A stretch of 58,494 nucleotides of DNA from Dehalococcoidia bacterium (GTDB taxonomy: Bacteria; Chloroflexota; Dehalococcoidia; CAUJGQ01), in contig DATGEL010000066.1 in NCBI GenBank assembly GCA_035310145.1, positions 1 through 58,494 of the forward strand, given 5' to 3'. The notes beneath the pieces were generated by a model that was given only the letters and a program-made list of their open reading frames with translations, did not search any database and was not told where the DNA came from. Within the stretch, counting starts at the first letter, position 1. Each line of letters opens with the position of its first letter. The translations under genes were made by a program, and so were the position numbers. Below, piece after piece: positions 25,505 to 34,282 of the stretch.

Positions 25505-26776
25505 CTACGCGCTGGCGCGGCCTGGGCCGCCGTAGAGGCGCAGCAGGCCGCGGCGCAGATCGCCGTTAAGGTAGCGCTTCAGGACCTCAAGGCCTTCGAG
25601 ATCCCACTCGCTGATAAACGTGACCGCCGTGCCGGCGTTGCCGGCGCGGCCCGTGCGCCCGATGCGGTGCACGTACTCTTCGGTGGTTTGCGGCAGGTCG
25701 TAGTTGACGACGTGTGTCACGTCCTGGATGTCGAGACCGCGGGCCGCGACGTTGGTCGCGATCAGCACGCGGATCTCGCCGGCCTTAAACGCCCGCATCA
25801 CGCGGTCGCGTTCGCCCTGGTTCATGCCGCCGTGAATGCCGCAGGCAGGGATACCGCGCCGGTGCAGGTCCGCCGCCAGACGGTCCACGCCGATCTGCGT
25901 GCGGCGGAAGCAGAGCACGCGCTGCGTCTGCGGCCCGTCGAGCAGTTCCAGCAGACCGGGCAGCTTGTCGCGCTCCGAAACCTCGTAGTAGACCTGGTCG
26001 ATTGTGGCGACGGTGACCTCTTCGGGGTCGATGCTCACCCGCACTGGGTTGCCGAGATAGCGCTGCACCATCTTGCGGATGAAGGGCGGCATCGTGGCCG
26101 AAAAGAGGGCGGTTTGCCGTGTGCGCGGCGTGCGACGCAGAATTGTCTCGATCGCATCCGCGAAGCCGATGTCCAGCATCTCGTCCGCCTCGTCGAGGAT
26201 GACGATGCGCACGGCGTCGAGCTTCAGCGTGCCGCGGCGCAGGTGATCGATCACGCGGCCGGGCGTGCCGACCACGATCTGGGCGCCGGCGGCCAGCCGC
26301 GTCAGATCGTCTTTGATGCGGCGCCCGCCGACGATCGGCACGACGCACAGATCACGGCCCGCGCAGGCACGCACGGTCTCTTCCGCGACCTGCGTCGCCA
26401 GCTCGCGCGTCGGCGTGAGCACGATGGCTTGCGTGCTGCGCGACGCGGGATCGATGCGCTCGGCGATGGGGAGGGCGAAGGCGAGCGTTTTGCCGGTGCC
26501 GGTCTGGGCCTTGCCGACGAGGTCACGCCCGGCGAGCATCGGCGGAATCGCCTGGGCCTGGATTGGGGTGGGCTCCTGGAACTGCATCTCGGCGACCGCC
26601 GCGAGCGAATCTTTGCCGAGGCCGAGCTTGCGGAAGCCGGAGGTTCTGCTGAGGGCGCGGCGGCGGGGCGGTGAGTCCGGTGGCGGGGCTGCGGCGATTG
26701 GCGCGTTGACTGCTGATTTCTCTTCCGCGACGGCGGGCCGCGTACGGCGCCGCGCGGGCCTGGTGTCGGTGGTAAT
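25505..26776 (-). CDS. DEAD-box RNA helicase, probable ATT start
   Basis: A complete helicase core: Q-motif region FRKLGLGKDSLAAVAEMQ with EPTPIQ, Walker A AQTGTGKT, PTRELA, TPGR, DEAD in ILDEADEML, SAT in LFSATMP, then IATNVAARGLDI and HRIGRTGRAG. It unwinds RNA duplexes, often in ribosome assembly or cold adaptation. The first ATG (26587) would cut off the conserved Q-motif phenylalanine. The frame is open upstream only to a TAG, and between them the one codon placed correctly after AGGAGG is ATT at 26774-26776. That start gives 423 residues with a 40-residue basic, proline-rich N-terminus. An ACG directly before it is a weaker alternative. Confidence 0.85.
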   Translation of the reverse strand: MTTDTRPARRRTRPAVAEEKSAVNAPIAAAPPPDSPPRRRALSRTSGFRKLGLGKDSLAAVAEMQFQEPTPIQAQAIPPMLAGRDLVGKAQTGTGKTLAFALPIAERIDPASRSTQAIVLTPTRELATQVAEETVRACAGRDLCVVPIVGGRRIKDDLTRLAAGAQIVVGTPGRVIDHLRRGTLKLDAVRIVILDEADEMLDIGFADAIETILRRTPRTRQTALFSATMPPFIRKMVQRYLGNPVRVSIDPEEVTVATIDQVYYEVSERDKLPGLLELLDGPQTQRVLCFRRTQIGVDRLAADLHRRGIPACGIHGGMNQGERDRVMRAFKAGEIRVLIATNVAARGLDIQDVTHVVNYDLPQTTEEYVHRIGRTGRAGNAGTAVTFISEWDLEGLEVLKRYLNGDLRRGLLRLYGGPGRASA

Positions 26777-26790
26777 CGTGAAAGCCTCCT
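26774..26790 (-). promoter_or_regulatory. AGGAGG ribosome site in front of an ATT start codon
   Basis: On the minus strand a consensus AGGAGG (26785-26790) stands 8 bases before ATT (26774-26776), which is in frame with the helicase. There is no ATG, GTG, TTG or CTG between the upstream in-frame TAG and the internal ATG at 26587. ATT starts are known for infC and pcnB, where weak initiation is used for control. Confidence 0.6.
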
Positions 26791-26912
26791 GTGCACGGGT
26801 CTATCCGTGTATTCACTTGACATGATAGCACACTGCAACAGCCGGCGCGGGTCGGCGACGAGAGCGGTGGTTGACGCTGTTCGTTCGAATCGGTCGAGAG
26901 GCTAACGTGCGC

Positions 26913-27530
26913 TTAGCGCGCCAGTAGGCCGGCGGCGTAGTAGCTCACGATCTGGTCGGTGCCGGCGACGATCGCGGCGGTGTTGTCGAGTCCTGAGCCG
27001 CGAATGTAGTAGTGCATGATGCCGATGATCGCCCGGGCGCAGTTGTCCACATCGAGCGATCGCAACTCGCCGCTGCGCTCGCCGTCGCGCAGGATGCGCT
27101 TGAGGATAGCGACGACCATGCGGCCGTGCGCCGCGGCGATCTCGGTGAAGACCGGTGCGGGCAACGTGGGCAGCTCGCGCAGGCCGACGGCGAGGCCCGG
27201 GAAATCCTTGAGAAAGCAGGTGAGATAAAGACGGGCAAAGGTGCCGAGGCGGCCGACGGCGTCGCCCTGCTCCGCAATCCGCTCGTTCAAGCGCTCCTCC
27301 AGGCGGCCGAGCTGCTCCCCCACCACGGCGGCGAAGAGGCCGTCCTTGCCCTGGAAGTGGTAGTAAACCATCGGCTTCGTCGCGTGCGAGCGCTCGCTGA
27401 TCCGCCGCAGGGAGCTGCCGTGATAGCCGAACTGTTGAAACTCCTCTGCCGCCGCTCCGAGGATGCGCTCCTTGACGCCCGGCGGCCTGGTTCTGGTCGT
27501 CGGTGCGCTTGCTGCCGCCGTGCTCGTCAC
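26913..27530 (-). CDS. TetR-family transcriptional regulator
   Basis: A 205-residue repressor. The N-terminal helix-turn-helix is VKERILGAAAEEFQQFGYHGSSLRRISERSHATKPMVYYHFQGKDGLF (roughly residues 19-66), and a helical ligand-binding domain follows. The C-terminal part (NCARAIIGIMHYYIRGSG) fits the TetR_C subfamilies that sense hydrophobic ligands or acyl-CoA. It diverges from the di-iron oxygenase-like genes, and repeated GGTAT/ATACC half-sites in the 176-base gap overlap their promoter. It is therefore the likely repressor of that block. The inducer is unknown. Confidence 0.9.
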   Translation of the reverse strand: MTSTAAASAPTTRTRPPGVKERILGAAAEEFQQFGYHGSSLRRISERSHATKPMVYYHFQGKDGLFAAVVGEQLGRLEERLNERIAEQGDAVGRLGTFARLYLTCFLKDFPGLAVGLRELPTLPAPVFTEIAAAHGRMVVAILKRILRDGERSGELRSLDVDNCARAIIGIMHYYIRGSGLDNTAAIVAGTDQIVSYYAAGLLAR

Positions 27531-27626
27531 TCCCGCCTCCTTGGCCTGCCCCGCCTGTCCCGCATGCTAGCACCGCCCTCCGCTGCCGCGCGAACCGCGC
27601 CTTCAACATGCCCCGTCTCAAGATCC

Positions 27627-27675
27627 TTGACAGGCGACGCCCCGAGGGGGTATGACCAAACTATACCATCGGTAA
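27627..27675 (+). promoter_or_regulatory. promoter with TetR-type operator half-sites
   Basis: TTGACA at 27627-27632 and TATGAC at 27651-27656 (spacing 18) form a promoter for the di-iron gene. Three half-sites follow in alternating orientation: GGTAT (27649-27653), ATACC (27663-27667) and GGTA (27671-27674). The last two make the palindrome TACC-ATC-GGTA (27664-27674) and the first two an inverted repeat with 9-base spacing. The first overlaps the -10 box. Binding by the neighbouring TetR protein is inferred. Confidence 0.65.
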
Positions 27676-27706
27676 AAACCCGCGGGAAAACGCCGGAGGG
27701 AGAGCA

Positions 27707-28780
27707 ATGCCGGTCAGCGCCGCCATGTTGGAGCAACTTCGCACCGAACCCAACGCGCCGGGCCTGGATCTGAGCTGGCTGAAGCCGGGCACGCCCTGGG
27801 GCTCCCGCGCGAACTTCGGCCGCAAGGGCTTCACGATCGAGCAGGCTGAGCAAGGCAGCTACGGCCAGGTTCCCGACCTCACCGCCAACTACACCGGCCG
27901 CCCGCGCGGCGCCGGCGTCCGGCCCGAGGCGCCGCGGCTCGGCCCGCGCTGGACCAACAAGTCGGAATCGTGGTCGGCGTCCGTGCAGATGCTTTACGAA
28001 GAGGCGCAGGCGCGGCAGTGGTCCAGCGCCGTGGACGTGCCCTGGCACGAGCTGTCCCAGTTGCCGGACGACATGGAACTGGCGATGTGCCAGCTCTGCA
28101 CGTTTCTCACCCAGGTCGAGTTCATCGCCGCCGACCTGCCCGGCCGCTACCTGCCGCAGATCAGCGCCGACCACTACGAGGTCGCACTGTTCGTCGGCAC
28201 GCAGATCATGGACGAGGCGCGGCACGAGGACGTCTTCCGCAAGCGGGCGCTGGCGAACGGCTGCGGCCTCCTGCAGGCCGGCCCCGGCGCCGTTGGCCTG
28301 CTGCAGGTCACGGACTTCACCGAGATGACCACCATTCTCCATCTGGTAGCCGAGGGTTTCGTCCAGAGCCTCTTCCGCATGGGCGAGCTGATCAGCAGCA
28401 ACGAGGCGGAGAAGCGCATGTTCCGCCTCGCGGCGCAGGACGAGAGCCGCCACGTTGCCTTCGGCGTGACGCACATGAAGTACCTGATCGAGACGGAGCC
28501 GGAGCGGCGCGAGGAGATCCACCACTACCTCGACCGCCAGGAGGGCCTGCTCGGCACGACGCAGGCCGGCCTCACCAGCGGCGGGCAGTCGGCAGAGGCG
28601 CTTGCAATCTTGCTCGGCGGCGGCAAGCACCAGACCGACCTCGGCTATCAGAAGCTGATGGCGATCCGCCGGCGGCAAATCAACGAGTACATGCACCGGC
28701 TTGAAGTCGTCGGCCTGGGCGACCGGCGCGAGCGCATGAACCCGGACATGCAGAAGTTCCTCGATCCGCCGCGCAACTAG
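27707..28780 (+). CDS. ferritin-like di-iron carboxylate protein, putative oxygenase/oxidase subunit
   Basis: A 357-residue helical protein with the full di-iron ligand set: Glu138; Glu170 and His173 in DEARH; Glu216; Glu246 and His249 in DESRH. The two DE-x-RH motifs and their spacing (32 and 30 residues from the preceding Glu) match the signature of bacterial multicomponent monooxygenase alpha subunits. The length is nearer to ribonucleotide reductase R2 or monooxygenase beta subunits. No R2 radical tyrosine can be assigned with confidence and no R1 gene is nearby. The RBS GGAGGGAG is strong. Its paralogue follows directly. Oxygenase, N-oxygenase or ligand-binding oxidase are all possible; di-iron chemistry is well supported. 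Confidence 0.82.
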   Translation: MPVSAAMLEQLRTEPNAPGLDLSWLKPGTPWGSRANFGRKGFTIEQAEQGSYGQVPDLTANYTGRPRGAGVRPEAPRLGPRWTNKSESWSASVQMLYEEAQARQWSSAVDVPWHELSQLPDDMELAMCQLCTFLTQVEFIAADLPGRYLPQISADHYEVALFVGTQIMDEARHEDVFRKRALANGCGLLQAGPGAVGLLQVTDFTEMTTILHLVAEGFVQSLFRMGELISSNEAEKRMFRLAAQDESRHVAFGVTHMKYLIETEPERREEIHHYLDRQEGLLGTTQAGLTSGGQSAEALAILLGGGKHQTDLGYQKLMAIRRRQINEYMHRLEVVGLGDRRERMNPDMQKFLDPPRN

Positions 28781-28905
28781 CTCGGCGCCGTTCGCGGTCT
28801 GGCTGGAGCCGGCCGCGGCGCATAGCCCGTCTTGACATCGCGCGCCGCTTCGGGTTGACCGGCATTTGCACGTCAATCGGTTCAAGGGCCCAGGGAGGCA
28901 AAGGC

Positions 28906-30036
28906 GTGACCACTCAGTCCACCAATGAGCAGGCGGCCGCAGAGCAGCAGCCGGAGCGCGACTTCGCCTGGATGCGCGTGCCGACGCAGCGCGGCATGAA
29001 GCCGGTGATCGGCCCGCAGGGCCTGCGCATCCGCGACATCGACCAGGGCAGTTACGCCTTCGTGCCGGACCGCTGGCCCTACAAGACCGACCTGCCGCGC
29101 GGCGCCTTCCCCGCCACGCAGACGTTCCTCGAAGCGAGCTACTCGCTCTACGACAAGTGCGACGTCTGGTCGGAAAACGCCGCCGACCTCTATGAGGACG
29201 CGATCCGCGACCGCTGGGCCTCGGCGACCGATGTGCCCTGGGAGGCGCTCAAGCCCTACGACGAGATCGCCGAGCGCGCCATCTGCCAGATCCTCACCGA
29301 GATCTCAGAAGCATCGCTGGTCGGTATGCAGATCTTCTCCGCCTGGCTGGAGCGGATCAGCTACGGCTTTTACGAGGTCAAGAGCTACCTGGCGACGGAG
29401 ATCTACGACCTCGGCCGTCACCACGAGGCGCTGCGCAAGCGGGCGCTGGCCAACGGCGGCGGCCTGGGCCTGCAGTCTCCGGGCATGTACCACCGCGCGA
29501 TCACTTCGGCCATGCGGCTGACCGAGTTAGTCATCGCGCAGAACCTGGTGCGCGGGCTGTACCACGTCGTGGTGCTGGAGGCGCTGCGCGAGGCGGCCAA
29601 CAACGACGCCGACCGCACGCTCTATTCTCTCGTGATCCGCGACCTCTGGCGGCAGATCGACTTCGCGGTCGGCCACGTCGATTACTACCTGAAGTCGCAG
29701 CCGGAGAAGCACGACCAGCTCCACGTCTGGCTCGGCCGGGCGGAGCTGCTGCTGGTCGCCGAAGTGCAGCGCGACACGCCGTTCAACGAGGCGCTGATTC
29801 TGCTGCTGGGCGACTCCGTGGAGGAGGGCCGGCAGCGGCTCACGCAGCTGCGCCAGCGCTTTGTCGCGGCCTATCTGCACCGGCTCTACGCGGCCGGCGT
29901 CTACAACCGCCTGGAGAAGCTGGCGCCCGAGATCGCGCGCTACGCGCCCGAGGGCGCCGCCACGCCGAACACGGCGTTGATGACACCTCCGTTTCCCGAT
30001 CCGCTCGCACGGCCGGCCCAGGCCGTGGCGGTCTAA
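28906..30036 (+). CDS. paralogous ferritin-like protein that has lost the di-iron ligands
   Basis: A 376-residue paralogue of the preceding gene; both share the N-terminal QGSY-x-x-VPD motif, W-x-SA-x-DVPW, and RKRALANG-x-GL. Aligning the helices, the ligands become Ser137 (for Glu138), Leu169 (Glu170), His172 (His173 kept), Gln212 (Glu216), Leu247 (Glu246) and Gln250 (His249), so five of six are gone. It cannot bind the cofactor in the usual way. The parallel is the metal-free beta subunit of soluble methane and toluene monooxygenases. The GTG start has GGGAGG upstream. A strong terminator follows at 30061, so the pair forms one transcript. Confidence 0.82.
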   Translation: MTTQSTNEQAAAEQQPERDFAWMRVPTQRGMKPVIGPQGLRIRDIDQGSYAFVPDRWPYKTDLPRGAFPATQTFLEASYSLYDKCDVWSENAADLYEDAIRDRWASATDVPWEALKPYDEIAERAICQILTEISEASLVGMQIFSAWLERISYGFYEVKSYLATEIYDLGRHHEALRKRALANGGGLGLQSPGMYHRAITSAMRLTELVIAQNLVRGLYHVVVLEALREAANNDADRTLYSLVIRDLWRQIDFAVGHVDYYLKSQPEKHDQLHVWLGRAELLLVAEVQRDTPFNEALILLLGDSVEEGRQRLTQLRQRFVAAYLHRLYAAGVYNRLEKLAPEIARYAPEGAATPNTALMTPPFPDPLARPAQAVAV

Positions 30037-30060
30037 GATGGGTCCAAACCCGGATGGAAT

Positions 30061-30090
30061 AGCGGGCTGGCCGTGGGGCCGGCCCGCTTT
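30061..30090 (+). terminator. intrinsic terminator after the di-iron pair
   Basis: A 12-bp stem, AGCGGGCTGGCC against GGCCGGCCCGCT with one G-T pair, and a GTGG loop, followed by TTTCGATT. It lies 25 bases after the stop and separates the di-iron pair from the Fe-S flavoprotein gene. Confidence 0.88.
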
Positions 30091-30096
30091 CGATTG

Positions 30097-30110
30097 TGTG
30101 ACAGGTCACA
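30097..30110. promoter_or_regulatory. TGTGACAGGTCACA palindrome (candidate operator)
   Basis: Six-base arms TGTGAC and GTCACA around an AG centre. It resembles a CRP/FNR-family half-site pair but with a shorter spacer (4 rather than 6 bases between TGTGA and TCACA). It lies between the terminator and the start of the Fe-S flavoprotein gene, about 100 bases upstream of its ATG, so it may control that gene. No regulator of this family is in the window. Confidence 0.4.
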
Positions 30111-30209
30111 AACCGCGCGAAGTGCACCGCCTCCGGTGCTGGCGCAGGCTGTGCTCAACCGGTGACAATGGAGGCGTTGGGCGGGGTGGCACCGCCGCCG
30201 GGGAGCGGC

Positions 30210-31769
30210 ATGGCAAACAGCATCTGGGCACGGCTGAGCATCTCGGCCCAGCCGAGCGACAAGCAGTCTCCCGAAGAGCGCGTCAACAACTGGGAAGAGG
30301 TCTACCGGGGACTCGACCTCCAGCGGGCGCGGCTGGAGGCGGCCCGCTGCATCCACTGCCCGACCACGCCCTGCATCGAAGCCTGCCCCGCGCACAACGA
30401 TATCCCCGGGGCACTGCTGCTGCTAGAAGGCGGCGACCCGATCGGCGCGGCCAACAGGTTCCGCGAGACGTCAAACCTGCCGGAGATGTGCGGCCGGCTC
30501 TGCCCGCACGAGCGCCTGTGCGAGGGCGATTGCCCGGTTGGTTTCGCCATTCGCCCCGATGGTCGCAAGGAACCGCCGGTGGGGATCGGCGTGCTCGAGG
30601 CGTTCGTCGCGGACACGCAGCGGGCGCAGCTCGGCGGCTTTCCCCTGCCGGCCGATCTGCCTGAGCCGAGCGGCCGGCGCGTGGCCGTGGTCGGCTCGGG
30701 GCCGTCCGGTCTCACCGTGGCCGAGGAGCTGGTGAAGCGCGGCCACGAGGTCACCGTCTTCGACCAGTGGCCGTCGCCGGGCGGGGCGCTGGCGCACGGC
30801 ATTCCCAACTTCAAGCTGGCGAAGCGCATTCTCAGCGAGAAGCTGCGCTTCCTCACCATGCTCGGCGCCGACTTCGTCAGCGGTGTGCGCGTGGGGCGAG
30901 ACGTGAGCGTGGACGAGCTGCTCGACGAGGGCTTCGACGCCGTCTACCTGGCGACGGGAGCCGGGGTGGACCGCGAGCTGCGCATCCCCGGCGCCGCGGA
31001 GTACGAAGGAGTCTCGACGGCCACGGAATTCCTGCTGCGGGCCAACGCCGCCAGTGGTCGGTTGCTCGCCTCCGGCAACGGCGCGGCGCCCATGGCCCTG
31101 GTGCGCCAGGAGGAGGCGCCGGCTGTGGTGGTGATCGGCGGTACCGATGCCGCCATGGACAGTGTGCGCACGGCGTTGCGCATGGGCGCCTCGTCGGTGA
31201 CGCTGGCCTGCAGCGGCACACGCGAAGAACTGGCAGCCCGCGCCGAAGAAGAGACCGACGCGCGCGCCGAGGGCGTGCTCTTCCGCTTCGAAACCGAGCC
31301 GGTGGCCTTCACCGGCGACGCCGAGGGCCGGCTGACGGGCGTGCGTCTGCGGCGGCTTGAGCGCGGGGAGGTGGATGACGGCGGCCGCCTGCGCCGTTTC
31401 GCGGTGCCTGGCTCGGACTTCGAGATCCCTGCCCGCCTTGCCGTGATTGCGATCGGCTACGAGCCCGACCCGCTGCTGCGCGAGGCCACCGAAGGATTGA
31501 ACACGAACGGCAACGGCTACCTGCATACCGAAAGCGCGGACGGCCACACGAGCCGCCGCGGTGTTTTCGCCGGCGGCGATGTCGTGCACGGAGAGGGACT
31601 CGTGGTTACCGCGATGACCGCCGGCCGCCGCGCCGCAGCCGCGATCGACGCTTACCTGCGCGAGCTCGAGCTGCAGCCGTCGGCGCCGTCCTCGCTGCCG
31701 CCGGTGGCTGGTTCCGCGCCGCGCAACCGCTGGTTCCGACGTGCGCGGTCAAATGGCGGCTCCGCCTGA
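30210..31769 (+). CDS. GltD-like NAD(P)-dependent Fe-S flavoprotein oxidoreductase
   Basis: A 519-residue protein of the glutamate synthase small-subunit family. Two cysteine clusters near the N-terminus, C47-x2-C50-x4-C55-x3-C59 and C94-x3-C98-x5-C104-x3-C108, can hold two 4Fe-4S centres. An FAD fold follows (VAVVGSGPSGLTVAEEL, about residue 158) with GALAHGIPNFKL, then a nucleotide motif VVVIGGTDAAMDSV and a closing FAGGDVVHGEGLVVTAMTAGR. Such subunits pass electrons from NAD(P)H to a partner. No GltB is present, so the adjacent di-iron pair is a plausible acceptor. The ATG at 30210 follows GGGGAG; an earlier ATG at 30162 is less likely. Confidence 0.88.
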   Translation: MANSIWARLSISAQPSDKQSPEERVNNWEEVYRGLDLQRARLEAARCIHCPTTPCIEACPAHNDIPGALLLLEGGDPIGAANRFRETSNLPEMCGRLCPHERLCEGDCPVGFAIRPDGRKEPPVGIGVLEAFVADTQRAQLGGFPLPADLPEPSGRRVAVVGSGPSGLTVAEELVKRGHEVTVFDQWPSPGGALAHGIPNFKLAKRILSEKLRFLTMLGADFVSGVRVGRDVSVDELLDEGFDAVYLATGAGVDRELRIPGAAEYEGVSTATEFLLRANAASGRLLASGNGAAPMALVRQEEAPAVVVIGGTDAAMDSVRTALRMGASSVTLACSGTREELAARAEEETDARAEGVLFRFETEPVAFTGDAEGRLTGVRLRRLERGEVDDGGRLRRFAVPGSDFEIPARLAVIAIGYEPDPLLREATEGLNTNGNGYLHTESADGHTSRRGVFAGGDVVHGEGLVVTAMTAGRRAAAAIDAYLRELELQPSAPSSLPPVAGSAPRNRWFRRARSNGGSA

Positions 31770-31786
31770 CTCGCTCCCGCCGCCGC

Positions 31787-32044
31787 TCAGCCGCCGGCGC
31801 CGGGCGCTGGAAAGGCGTTGAAGGTGAGCAGGGTAAACGTCTCGCGCACGTGTGGTATGGCCTGGATTTCGTGCGTCACCAGCCTGCCGAGGTGGTCGAT
31901 GTCCTCGATGTAGAACTTCAGCAGCAGGTCGTAGGCGCCCGAGATCGAGTAGCCCTCGGAGAAGGCTTCGAGGTTGCCGATGCGCTGGGCGACGGCCTCA
32001 ACCTGTCCCGGTTCGACCTTGACCAACACAAACACGGCGCGCAT
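31787..32044 (-). CDS. stand-alone RAM (Lrp/AsnC ligand-binding) domain protein
   Basis: An 85-residue protein consisting only of the RAM domain: AVFVLVKVEPGQVEAVAQRI, EGYSISGAYDLLLKFYIEDIDHLGRLVTHEIQAIPHVRETFTLLTF. There is no DNA-binding helix-turn-helix. Stand-alone RAM proteins bind amino acids or partner with full-length Lrp-like regulators. The ATG at 32044 has GGAGGAGG upstream. It converges on the Fe-S flavoprotein gene (17 bases apart) and diverges from the groEL transcript across the CIRCE-like element. Confidence 0.88.
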   Translation of the reverse strand: MRAVFVLVKVEPGQVEAVAQRIGNLEAFSEGYSISGAYDLLLKFYIEDIDHLGRLVTHEIQAIPHVRETFTLLTFNAFPAPGAGG

Positions 32045-32117
32045 CGCCGCCTCCTCCGCGTGCTCGCGCCCAGGATAGCAGACGCAGGTGCAGACCAAAG
32101 TGGTTCGTGTCAGAAGT

Positions 32118-32167
32118 TTAGCACTCTCACTGCCCGGTTGCTAATAGCCATGGCCGCACGATAAAAT
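32118..32167 (+). promoter_or_regulatory. CIRCE-like HrcA operator and groEL promoter
   Basis: TTAGCACTC (32118-32126), a 9-base spacer and GGTTGCTAA (32136-32144) match the CIRCE consensus TTAGCACTC-N9-GAGTGCTAA in 16 of 18 positions. A promoter overlaps it: TTGCTA (32138-32143) and TAAAAT (32162-32167), spacing 18. This arrangement predicts HrcA repression of the downstream 73-codon ORF and groEL, relieved by heat. hrcA itself is not in the window. Confidence 0.82.
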
Positions 32168-32228
32168 CCGCAGAGCGGGCGGTGTCTCGGCGCCGTCCGG
32201 CGAGGACTGCGGAGGCACGATTAGAGCG

Positions 32229-32450
32229 ATGGCGGGCAAGATCGGCATTTACCTTAACCCGAAGCGCCTCAAGGCGTTCCGCGCGAGCACGGTGCACGCC
32301 GCGCCGGCAGAGCCGGAGTGGGTGCTGATCAGTGAAGACTCGATGATCGGCATGGTCACGGTCCGCGAGCTGGCGAAGGAGCGGAAGCTCGTGCCCGACC
32401 CGCAGCAGATCGAGTGGATCGGCCGCACCGACGAGCCGGCCGAGACGTAA
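32229..32450 (+). CDS. small protein in the CIRCE-groEL transcript (73 aa)
   Basis: An unrecognised 73-residue protein with a conserved-looking hydrophobic start (KIGIYLNPKRLKAF), a central WVLISEDSMIGMVTVRELAKERKLVPDP and an acidic tail. It is far too short and without the motifs to be GroES (no mobile loop, no IVLP). It stands in the position groES normally occupies, between the CIRCE-like element and groEL, with 45 bases to groEL. GGAGG lies upstream at somewhat long spacing. Its codon use matches its neighbours, which supports it being real. Confidence 0.65.
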   Translation: MAGKIGIYLNPKRLKAFRASTVHAAPAEPEWVLISEDSMIGMVTVRELAKERKLVPDPQQIEWIGRTDEPAET

Positions 32451-32495
32451 TGGCGCAATAGCGCAGCGCAACAGCCACGGAGGGACGAGCAGGCA

Positions 32496-34127
<1,632 letters not shown>

Positions 34128-34150
34128 ACCGCCGCGGTGACGGCTGCCGT

Positions 34151-34179
34151 AACGGGCCGGTGCTTGCCGCCGGCCCGTT
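34151..34179 (+). terminator. groEL terminator
   Basis: AACGGGCCGG and CCGGCCCGTT form a 10-bp stem around a 9-base loop, 23 bases after the groEL stop. No long T-run follows (GCTTGCG). Confidence 0.72.
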
Positions 34180-34230
34180 GCTTGCGCCAGGATGGTGCGC
34201 ATGCGGTGTGCCTGCAGGCGCCGCGCCTGC

Positions 34231-34236
34231 TATAAT
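34231..34236 (+). promoter_or_regulatory. consensus TATAAT -10 box of the rhodanese gene
   Basis: A perfect TATAAT lies 46 bases before the GTG start of the rhodanese gene, in an otherwise GC-rich setting. The -35 region around 34208-34213 (GTGCCT) is poor. It indicates that the rhodanese gene has its own promoter after the groEL terminator. Confidence 0.6.
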
Positions 34237-34282
34237 TGAGTTACTGAGTCAACAATCATCGAAGTCAGCCAGGAGGTCCGCC

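Noticed and set aside
27707-28780. Simple call as ribonucleotide reductase R2 subunit
   Set aside because: No R1 gene nearby, no confidently placed radical tyrosine, a degenerate paralogue follows, and the two DE-x-RH motifs fit the monooxygenase pattern better.
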